The notes beneath the pieces are model-generated. The model did no database searches. It was not told the origin of the DNA and saw only the letters and a list, made by a program, of their open reading frames with translations. From the NCBI GenBank assembly GCA_026826555.1, contig JAKSZT010053837.1, forward strand, positions 3,820,520-3,884,519: a stretch of 64,000 nt of DNA, in the 5' to 3' direction. Within the stretch, counting starts at the first letter, position 1, and each line of letters opens with the position of its first letter. Shown here piece after piece: positions 56,167-64,000 of the stretch. The position numbers and the translations under genes were made by a program. The DNA comes from Tolypeutes matacus. Its lineage: Eukaryota > Chordata > Mammalia > Cingulata > Chlamyphoridae.

Positions 56167-56194
56167 TGTATTATATAAAAAGAAAAAAAAACTA

Positions 56195-56548
56195 GGGAAG
56201 CAGATGTGGCTCAAGCAGTTGGGTGCCCGCCTACCACATGAGAGGTCCCAGGTTCAGTTCCTGGTGCCTCCTAAAGAAGACAAACAAGACAACGAGCTGA
56301 CTCGACGGGCTGGTGCAGTGAGCTGATGCAACAAGATGACACAATGAGATGACGCAATGAAGAGATACAACAAGGAAACACAATGAGACACAACAAGAGT
56401 GGAGGTGACTCAAGTGATTGGGTGCCTCCCTCCCACATGGGAGGTCCCGGGTTCAGTTCTTGGTGCCTTCTAAAAAGAAGACAAGCACACAACGAATGGA
56501 CAGAGAGAGCAAACAGCAGGTGCAAACGGGGCGGGGGTGGGGTAATAA
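56195..56548 (+). mobile_element. Dimeric DAS-type SINE, ACACAACA-rich subtype
   Basis: Heads at 56195 and about 56395, with linker units GATGACACAATGAGATGACG. The end is G-rich, without the usual A tail. Confidence 0.85.
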
Positions 56549-56648
56549 ATTGTGGTTACAATGCAAACTATTCAGCAATGAATATGTTAGTCTGTGAAAA
56601 AAATAGATGATTCTTACCAATAAAATTATGAATTAAAAAAACAGGCAA

Positions 56649-56776
56649 TGGGGACGGATGTGGCTCAAATGGTTGGGCATCTGTCTCCCATATGGAGGAC
56701 CCAGGTTCGATCCCTGGGACCTCCTGGTAAAAAAATAAATAAAATTTTAAAAAATTAAAAAAATAAAAAATAAACA
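56649..56776 (+). mobile_element. Short monomeric DAS-type SINE
   Basis: Head GGGGACGGATGTGGCTCAAA and an interrupted A-rich tail. The target AAACAGGCAA is duplicated (ending 56648 and 56786). Confidence 0.9.
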
Positions 56777-56786
56777 AAACAGGCAA

Positions 56787-57475
56787 AATTAATGTTTCAA
56801 TATGTTTCAATATTTGTTTATCAATTGTAACAAGTGTACCACGCTCATGTAAGATGTTATTAATAGGGGAAAATGTGAGTGGGGCAGGAGGTACTGGAGG
56901 TACTGGAGATTGAACCCAGGACTTCATATGTGGGAAGTAAGTACTCAAACCACTGAGCTACACCCACTCCACATCCCCTATATATATTTTTTGAGGTTCT
57001 GGGGGCTGGGGATTGAACCCAGAATCTTATATGCAGGAAACCGGCACTTAAACACTGAGCCACATTGGCTTCCCTGAGTTGACTTTTTCATTTGTTTTGC
57101 TTGTTCTTTGTTTTTGTTTATTCAGGAGTTACCATGAAGCGAACCCAGGACCTTCCATGTGGGAGGCAAGCACTCAACTGCTTGAGCCACATCTTCTCCC
57201 CTCCCCTATATTTCCTACCTCCCCGAGATGGCTCCATCTGTCTGCTCATTGTTTCTGTTCATTGTCTGCTCGCTGTCTGCTCATTGTCTGCTCATTGTGT
57301 CTCATTATGTCTGCTCATTATCTGCTCATCTTTAGGAGGCACTGGCAACTGAACCCAGGACCTCCTGTGTGGGAGGCAGGTGCCCAACTGCTTGAGCCAC
57401 GTCCGCTCCCCTCCCTTGTATTTTTTATGTAACTTTTCTGTAACCTAAAACTTCTTTAAAAATAAAATTTTAAAA
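56787..57475 (+). repeat. Older L1 3' end split by minus SINEs
   Basis: 56787-56883 (ATCAATTGTAACAAGTGTAC, ATGTTATTAATAGGGGAAAA) and 57416-57475 (TGTAACCTAAAACTTCTTTA, AAAATAAAATTT) are the two halves of an L1MA/L1MB-like 3' terminus. The block of reversed SINEs lies between them. Confidence 0.6.
56884..57415 (-). mobile_element. Cluster of reversed DAS-type SINEs
   Basis: Four reversed heads end near 56972, 57074, 57200 and 57412 (for example TTGAGCCACGTCCGCTCCCC). The last is dimeric and has a TGTCTGCTCATT minisatellite at 57235-57330. CCCCTATAT-like target words recur between them, so insertions repeatedly used the same site. Confidence 0.82.
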
Positions 57476-57481
57476 ACACAA

Positions 57482-57487
57482 GTGCTC

Positions 57488-57533
<46 letters not shown>

Positions 57534-57610
57534 GGCATGGCCCTTGCGCAAGGATGACATGCAAATTCGTGAAGCGTTCCATATTAAAAAAAAAAAAAAA
57601 AAAAAAAAAA
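57482..57610 (+). pseudogene. U6 snRNA retrocopy with A tail
   Basis: 57482-57585 is nearly identical, as I know it, to vertebrate U6 spliceosomal RNA: GTGCTCGCTTCGGCAGCAC hairpin, the ACAGAGAAGATT segment (ACAGAGA box), GCAAGGATGACATGCAAATT and GAAGCGTTCCATATT. An A run of about 25 replaces the U tail and terminator. No U6 promoter elements (TATA box or PSE) were seen upstream. It is a full-length, L1-made pseudogene. Confidence 0.93.
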
Positions 57611-58050
57611 CAGGCAAAATTAATCTACACTGTTAATTTTCAAGATATTTGTTTACCTTTGGGGAGGAGGAAGTAATGATTGAGAGAAATACAAGAAGGA
57701 CTTGAGGTACTATTACTGTCATATTCCTTGACTTGGTGGTGGTTAGATGAGTGTGTTCACATTGTGAAAATTCATAAATTCATTGCTCTATGCACCTAAA
57801 TTTTGTGCACTTTTGTGAATATAAATTATACATTAATCAAAAACTTTTTGTTTTTTTTTATGTAAAAGACACCCCCAACTTTCCAGGCCATCGTAACCTC
57901 TAGTCTTAATCTCCAAGTGTAAACATTATTAAGAGTATATTGTGCATCATTTTTGTTCACAGATTATTCTAGACAAAGGTATTATTTAAGGTGTCATATA
58001 AAATTTCATTTTTGGGCAGTAAAAATGAACCATTTGGGGTTTTTTTTGTT
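57611..58050. other. No recognised feature
   Basis: AT-rich sequence starting AGGCAAAATTAATCTACACT, a phrase also close to 56780. It may continue the flank of that older repeat. Confidence 0.4.
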
Positions 58051-58460
58051 TGTTTTTTGGGGTTTTTTTTTAAGATTTATTTTTTTAATTTATTTATTAC
58101 CACCACCACCCTGTCATTGTTTGTGATCAGGGTCTGCTGTCTGTGTCCATTTGCTGTGTGCTTTCTGTGTCTGCTCATCTTCTCTTTAGGAGGCACCAGG
58201 AACCGAACCTGGGACCTCCCATGTGGGACATAGGCTTTCAATCATTTGAGCCACCTCAGCTTCCTGGATTGTGTCTCTCATTGTCTTTCCTCTTTGTGTC
58301 TCTTTGTTGTGTCATCTTGTTGCGTGAGCTCGCCATGCCTGCTGGTCCATCGCGCCTGCCTGCTGCCTTGCTCGTCTTCTCCAGGAGGCACTAGGAACCA
58401 AACCTAGGACCTCCCATGTGGTAGGCGGGAGCTCAAAAGCTTGAGCCACATCTGCTTCCC
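58051..58460 (-). mobile_element. Dimeric DAS-type SINE (minus)
   Basis: T-rich start, the reversed tail with CTGTGTGCTTTCTGTGTCTG, and two reversed heads near 58190-58265 and 58383-58460. The host word AACCATTT occurs before and after. Confidence 0.88.
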
Positions 58461-59054
58461 TAACCATTTTGTTAATCAGTGTAGATGGGGAAAGAAAATA
58501 GCAAAGATTAATCCCCAAAATAATGTTAATTAATTTCCTAAAATTTAATTAGGAAAGAATTTCTTGGTAGGTACATTTTGCTCAAGAGACATACTCTTAT
58601 CCTTAGTAAGCAGTACAATAGAGAAGAGAAGGGCAGTGACCACACAGAAGTAAATGACAAGATTAGAGATTAAATTCACAGCTAAGGAAGGGAAATATTG
58701 CATAAAACTAATGGCTCACACTACATGGTCGAAAGTAAGGTAACCTATATTATAAACTGTTTCTAAAGAGTGGAACTTTCCCTATAATGTACAGTCCTCA
58801 GAACTATTCCACCTCTATCTAATAGCTTACCTTAGGGTCAACATAAGTTTTCAAATGAATGACTATATCCTAGTGGGGCAATTTCTGGATTTTGATGAAC
58901 ATTGATGATATTGCCACGAACAGCAGGAAAACAAAAGTTGTATGCAATAGGGAATTGTGTGGCCCTTTTTGCAAAGCAAAGTAGAGTAGCAAACATCCAC
59001 AGAATCTGTACCCAGAGGCTTGAGCTGAAAAAAATCATAGATTAATATTTATCT
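58461..59054. other. No recognised feature
   Basis: AT-rich, without a recognisable gene or repeat. Confidence 0.4.
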
Positions 59055-59161
59055 CGGGGGACAGATATGGCTCAAATGGTTAGGCATCCGTCTCCCATAT
59101 GGAGGGACCTGGGTTCAATCCCTGGGTCCTCCCAGTAAAAAGGAAAAAAAAAAAAAAAAAG
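59055..59161 (+). mobile_element. Short monomeric DAS-type SINE
   Basis: Head GGGGGACAGATATGGCTCAA, then about 19 A. The target AATATTTATCT is duplicated (59044-59054 and 59162-59172). Confidence 0.94.
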
Positions 59162-59518
59162 AATATTTATCTATACAAATAAGAACAGATTTTTTTCCAG
59201 AAAAAAATAGAGAAATAATTATCAATAGAGCATCTCTGAATACATAAAAGAGCATTTTCAATCTATTCCAATTAATAAACAAGTTAATTGTTCTTCCCTA
59301 TGTGAACATTAGTGTTCTATTTATGCAGTTGTTTGGATGGTTATAGAATTCTGTTTCAATGGCTACCAGCCAAGAATCATCTTAGAAAACAATACCCTTA
59401 GAATGAGGATCCTTTCCAGTGGTGTTAACTTGGCACTTCTTAAGATGACAGCTGGTACATGGCTCCTCTGGGGGTTCAATTTTGCATTTTTCATAGATGA
59501 AGGAACTACAATGCACTT
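59162..59518. other. No recognised feature
   Basis: No repeat recognised. The 72-codon frame at 59337-59555 runs into the next SINE and has no domain. Confidence 0.4.
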
Positions 59519-59738
59519 TTTTTCGTTTTTTTTAGATACCGGGAACAGAGATTAAACTTGGAAACTTGTACGTGGGAGGCCAGCGCTCAACCACTGAGCC
59601 ACATCAGCTCCCCTGTGGTGGCTCTCTCGTCTGTTTCCTTGTTGTTTGCTCATTTTCTTTAGGAGGCATGGGGAACTGAACCCAGTACCTCCCATGTGGG
59701 AGGCGGGCACTAAACTGCTTGAGCAACATCCGCTCCCC
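59519..59738 (-). mobile_element. Dimeric DAS-type SINE (minus)
   Basis: Two reversed heads, ending near 59612 and 59738. The target AATGCACTT is duplicated (59510-59518 and 59739-59747). Confidence 0.92.
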
Positions 59739-59747
59739 AATGCACTT

Positions 59748-60335
59748 CTGTACTTCAAAATCAATTACGTATTTTCTTTAATATTCTAAGGATTATGTAG
59801 AAAATTCTTAATTTTATAAACAATGCCAGCACTGTCCTATAAAATAATGGATGGATATGGTCTTCAAAATACTCAGTAACTCACGATTATGTCATAGCAT
59901 TTTGACATTAGAAAAAAATTTAGATGTCATGGTGTGCCAATTATTGGCTTTTGCCTGCCATCATCTGTTCCTCATTCTCTGGATAGCAACATTTAAATTT
60001 TCCTTTGGAGAAGCATCCTCTTCCCTAAATCTGAGTTCCTGTGGCTCAGGTGGAATACTCCACCCCCATCCTGGATCACAGGGTGCATTTGTGACTCAGG
60101 ACTGAAATATCAGCATATGCTATTGCCCTGGCTCTAATGAGTGTTCCAAGGTGTGCATGTGTCCCAGCCCATGCCAAAACAAGGCGACTTTTTTTTTTTG
60201 CTGGAGGCAAAGATGTTATCTTTCCATTGGAAATATTAAATAACAAGAACATAATCTAGAGTTTTCACTGGCCAGCATATAAAGGCCTGCTTGATCATGA
60301 AACCAGCAGAGAGGAAAGTAAAGATAAGAATTGCA
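59748..60335. other. No recognised feature
   Basis: Moderately AT-rich. No gene or repeat was identified. Confidence 0.4.
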
Positions 60336-60700
60336 GGAAGCAATATGGCTCAAGCAGTTGGGCAACCGCCTACCACATGGGAGGTCCTGGGTTCAGTTCC
60401 CAGTGCCTCCTAAAGAAGAATAGCAAGACAGCAAGCTCCACAATGAGCTGGCATGGCAAGCTGATGCAACAAGATGATGCAGTGAGATGACACAACAAAG
60501 AGACACAGCAAAGAAACACAATGAGAGACACAAGTGGAGGTGGCCTAAGTGATTGCGTGCCTCCCTCCCACACAGGAGGTCCTAGTGCTTCCTAAGAAAA
60601 GAAGATGAACAGATAGCAGACAGTGAGTGCAAAAAACAAGGGGAGGGAGAAATAAATAAAAATAAAAAATAAATCTTAAAAAATAATAATAATAAAATAG
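60336..60700 (+). mobile_element. Dimeric DAS-type SINE, ACACAACA-rich subtype
   Basis: Heads at 60336 and about 60534, a linker with CAACAAGATGATGCAGTGAG, a tail rich in TAAATAAAAATAAA and a (TAA)n end. Confidence 0.88.
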
Positions 60701-60706
60701 ACGAGC

Positions 60707-60806
60707 GGAGGTTGGATGTGGCTCAACTGGTTGGGCGTCCGTCTCCCATATGGAGGGACCCGGGTTCAATCCCCGGGACCTCCCGGTTAAAAAAAAAAAA
60801 AAAAAA
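60707..60806 (+). mobile_element. Short monomeric DAS-type SINE
   Basis: Head ending at box B GGGTTCAATCCCCGGGACCT, then about 20 A. The word AGACGAGC lies on both sides, so it inserted into the start of the truncated SINE at 60807. Confidence 0.88.
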
Positions 60807-61128
60807 AGAAGACGAGCAAGACAGTGAGCTGACATGACAGGCCGGTGTGGTGAGATGATGCAACAAGATGACACAACGAGATGACACAACAAGGAGACAC
60901 AACAAGGAAACACGATGAGAGACCCAGCAAGCAGGAAGCAAATGTGCCTCAAGCAATTGAGTGCCTCCCTCCCAAATGGGAGATCCCGGGTTCAGTTCCT
61001 GGTGCCTCCTAAAAAGATGAGCAGACACAGAAAGCACACAACAAACAGACACAGGGAGGAGATAGAGAGCACAAACAATGAGAGGGGGAGGAAATAAATC
61101 AATAAAATAAATCTTTGGGGAAAAAAAA
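60807..61128 (+). mobile_element. Dimeric DAS-type SINE, 5' truncated
   Basis: It begins in the linker (GACGAGCAAGACAGTGAGCT), has the second head at about 60937 and (AATAAA)n at the end. The first head is absent. Confidence 0.85.
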
Positions 61129-61370
61129 GATGATTGGACAGAGAATCCTGATGATCTCAGTTTGGCTGCGAATCCAAATGTATTTGAATATAGTATGATT
61201 CCTGGAATTTTCAGTTACAAGAGCCAATATATGACCTTTTTTGTGTAATACGATTTGAGTTGGAGTTTTGACTTTTATAATAGAGACACAATTGCTTCAA
61301 ATGGTGTCAGGAATACAATATTAAAAATAAACCCTATATTGTTTGATTCAAAAAAAAAATTGAGTATATT

Positions 61371-64000
61371 CCCCTTGCCCACTCCCCGCCCTACAGGGCT
61401 AAGTGGAGCTGGGTGGTGCCGCTCATGGTGCTGCCACGACGCCATCGCGGGGCAGGAAAGCCAGGTGTGCTGAGTTCTTCACCTCCTTTTAGACTCAGAT
61501 CTGCCAAGTTTTCAGGCATTGCTTTTTTTTTTTTTTTTTTTTTTTACTGGGAGGTCCCGGGGATTGAACCCGGGTCCCTCCATATGGGAGACGGACGCCC
61601 AACCAGTTGAGCCACATCCGACCCCCTGGGCATTGCTTTTGAAGACCTTAGAAAGGCCCTTAAAATAAGACTGGAAATGGTGTGCGTATTTATCATGAAC
61701 CGAGTGAATTCCCAGAGCAGCAGTTTCACACAGCGCAGGAGAAAGGCTCTGGGGATTGTTATTCTCCTGCTTGTTGATGTGATATGGGTGGCTTCCTCAG
61801 AACTTACTTCGTATGTTTTTACTCAGTACAACAAACCATTCTTCAGCACCTTTGCAAAAACATCTATGTTTGTTCTATACCTTTTGGGCTTTATTATTTG
61901 GAAGCCATGGAGACAACAGTGTACAAGAGGATTTCGAGGAAAGCATGCTGCTTTTTTTGCAGATGCTGAAGGTTACTTCACTGCTTGCACAACAGAAACA
62001 ACTATGAATAGTTCTTTGAGTGAACCTCTGTATGTTCCTGTGAAATTTCATGATCTTCCAAGTGAAAAGCCTGAGAGCACAAATATTAATACTGAAAAAA
62101 CTCCCAAAAAGTCTTGTGTACGGTTCAGTAATATTATGGAGATTCGACAACTTCCATCAAGCCATGCATTGGAAGCTAAGTTGTCACACATGTCATATCC
62201 TGCTCTGAAAGAACAAGAATCCATACTGAAAACTGTAGGGAAACTTCTTGCAACTCAAGTAGCAAAAATAAGCTTTTTTTTTTTGCTTTGTGTGGTTTTT
62301 GGCAAATTTGTCATATCAAGAAGCACTTTCAGACACACAAGTTGCTATAGTTAATATTTTGTCTTCAACTTCTGGACTTTTTACCTTAATCCTTGCTGCA
62401 GTGTTTCCAAGTAACAGTGGAGACAGATCTACCCTTTCTAAACTATTAGCTGTAATTTTAAGCATTGGAGGTGTTGTGTTGGTAAACCTGTCTGGATCTG
62501 AAAAATCTGCCAGAAGAAATACAATAGGTTCCATTTGGTCTCTTGTTGGAGCCATGCTCTATGCTGTCTATATTGTCATGATTAAGAGAAAAGTAGACAG
62601 AGAAGATAAGTTGGATATTCCAATGTTCTTTGGTTTTGGAGGTCTGTGTAATTTGCTGCTCTTATGGCCAGGGTTCTTTTTACTTCATTATACTGGATTT
62701 GAAGACTTTGAGTTTCCCAATAAAGTAGTATTAATGTGCATTATCATTAATGGCCTTCTTGGAACAGTCCTTTCCGAGTTCCTGTGGTTGTGGGGCTGTT
62801 TTCTTAGCTCATCATTGATAGGCACACTTGCACTAAGCCTTACAATACCTCTGTCCATAATGGCTGACATGTGTATGCAAAAGGTGCAGTTTTCTTGGTG
62901 ATTTTTTGCAGGGGCTATCCCTGTTTATTTTTCATTTTTTATTGTAACTCTCTTATGCCATTATAATAATTGGGATCCTGTGATGGTAGGAATTAGAAGA
63001 ATTTTTCCCTTTATATGCAGGAAACATCGAATTCACAGAGTCCCAGAAGACAGCGACCAGTGTGAGAGTCTCATTCCTATGCACAGTGTTTCTCAGGAGG
63101 ATGGAGCTAGTTAGCTGTTGTCCGTAGCCCAGCTTGATAACAGAACGCTATACAGCGAAGAGACAATCCCTGGCAAGTTTTTGTAGAAAAATGGATCAGT
63201 GCCTAGTCTGAAAAGTAACAGTTTCAGTTCTTTGAAACTCTAAAATATATTTTCCACTTATCTGTTTTCTTCATTTTCATAATGAAGTACTTTGCTGTGC
63301 ACATGTTCTTACAATTATGGGAAGTCCACAGTCCATCAAAAGGACCAACCTGCCTTACACATCTCAAGGAACTTAGCTGATAAAACAATTTGAACCAACC
63401 AAGGAATAAAATCCTAATATTATAGAGATTTTATTTTCACATATTTGTTAAATGCTGGATTATATTATGAAAATGTTTTCAAGAAATCATTTAAGTATAT
63501 AGATCAGTGTTTCTTACAGGTAAAGTGCTAAAGTAAACTGCCTGTAATTGGTACGGATTATATTTTTGTGTTTTGTAGAATATTGCAAAGTAACAACATA
63601 GAAAATGTTTAATTTATGCAACAGGTATGTTCAAACAAACTGGGGCTTTTAAAAGAATAAATTTTTGAGAAAGGATCTGGTTCTCTTACACTACATTTAT
63701 CGTATCATCCTTTCATAGCATTAGGTGCCTTGTACTTTAAATCTGTGACAAACTATGACAAATTTTTAAAGGGGAAGTATTATTGTAATTTAAAGAATTA
63801 TGTATTTCTAAGACTGTATTGCTCTAAATTTTATTGAAAAAGCTCTGCTTAATTTAGAGTTTTGAAGAAATATTCACTCTTCAATTAAGAAATTTTCATA
63901 ATGGAATGATTTAAATTGAAGTGATAAAGAGTATTATTAAAATAAAATGTTTAAAAATATTTTTAAAAAAATTTATATGTATCCAGTACATTTAATTGAG
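61371..64000 (+). pseudogene. SLC35F5: Processed pseudogene of SLC35F5 (orphan solute carrier)
   Basis: The parent is a multipass membrane protein of the SLC35 (drug/metabolite transporter) family with no firmly assigned substrate. The copy is intronless and collinear. Its ATG is at 61425 ([14 protein letters not shown]), and the frame runs to 61526, resumes at 61641 after the SINE ([17 protein letters not shown]) and continues to about 62280. There 11 T instead of the expected 10 cause a +1 frameshift. The second half (62284 on: [18 protein letters not shown]) meets a stop at 62899-62901 where a Leu codon is expected after QFSW. It then runs open to the natural stop at 63112-63114 (SQEDGAS). 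About 520 codons match the normal length of the protein. The 5' UTR starts near 61371 at a sharp rise in GC, and the 3' UTR reaches at least 63960. No function is expected. Confidence 0.93.
61527..61628 (-). mobile_element. Short DAS-type SINE inside the SLC35F5 retrocopy
   Basis: Poly-T, then the reversed head (GGGATTGAACCCGGGTCCCT...GAGCCACATCCGACCCCCT). The target GGCATTGCTTTT is duplicated at 61515-61526 and 61629-61640. Removing the SINE and one target copy restores collinearity with the parent. The insertion therefore came after the retrocopy, and it falls at codon 34 of the old frame. Confidence 0.96.

Noticed and set aside
63990..64000. Final TTAATTGAG matched to AATTGAG before the SLC35F5 retrocopy as a target duplication
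   Set aside because: No A tail directly precedes it, and the window ends before the match could be extended; 7 bases in AT-rich DNA are not convincing.

Overview
The window is nuclear DNA of a placental mammal, almost certainly a nine-banded armadillo or a close relative (Xenarthra, Dasypodidae). The decisive evidence is dozens of copies of a tRNA-derived SINE whose head carries RNA polymerase III box A and box B motifs (TGGCTCAATCAG, GGGTTCGATTCC), often with a TAAATAAATAAA tail. This is the armadillo DAS family, which derives from tRNA-Ala. MIR, L2, MLT1 and old L1 fragments fit a mammal. No intact protein-coding gene is visible. The only cellular gene sequences are two retrocopies: SLC35F5 at the right end and a U6 snRNA.

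Layout. At 1-1025 there is a MIR and LTR-like sequence. At 1026-8589 lies a defective class I endogenous retrovirus on the minus strand, with both LTRs, a 4-bp target duplication, a tRNA-Leu-type primer site, a polypurine tract and remnants of pol and env. It has an unexplained AT-rich interior hit by several SINEs. From 8590 to 16707 is older, mostly unclassified DNA with LTR-like, L2 and MLT1 pieces. From 16708 to 34000 is a stack of xenarthran L1 pieces, called A to E here. It includes a 10-N assembly gap, a composite retroposon at 23186-24003, and an inverted pair of LTRs at 32424-33696. From 34404 to 45117 there are solo LTRs of several families (one GC-rich and apparently betaretrovirus-like), MLT1, a hAT relic and an old minus-strand L1.

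From 45448 to 56166 lies a long L1 (F). It has a 5' region of tandem ~110-bp monomers, broken ORF1 and ORF2, a 3' UTR, and about twelve nested SINE insertions, most with readable target-site duplications. From 56195 to 61370 there are SINE clusters, the tail of an older L1, and the U6 retrocopy with its A tail. From about 61371 to the window end lies a processed pseudogene of SLC35F5, split by a SINE, with one frameshift and one premature stop.

How the parts relate. Every mobile piece here looks like a product of L1 reverse transcription (SINEs, U6, SLC35F5 and small composite retroposons with A tails and duplicated targets) or of retroviral integration. Nested insertions give a relative order: L1 F, then the SINEs within it; the SLC35F5 retrocopy, then the SINE within it. 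Names of repeat families are from recognition, not database search. Boundaries are good to a few bases where a target duplication is quoted and approximate elsewhere.
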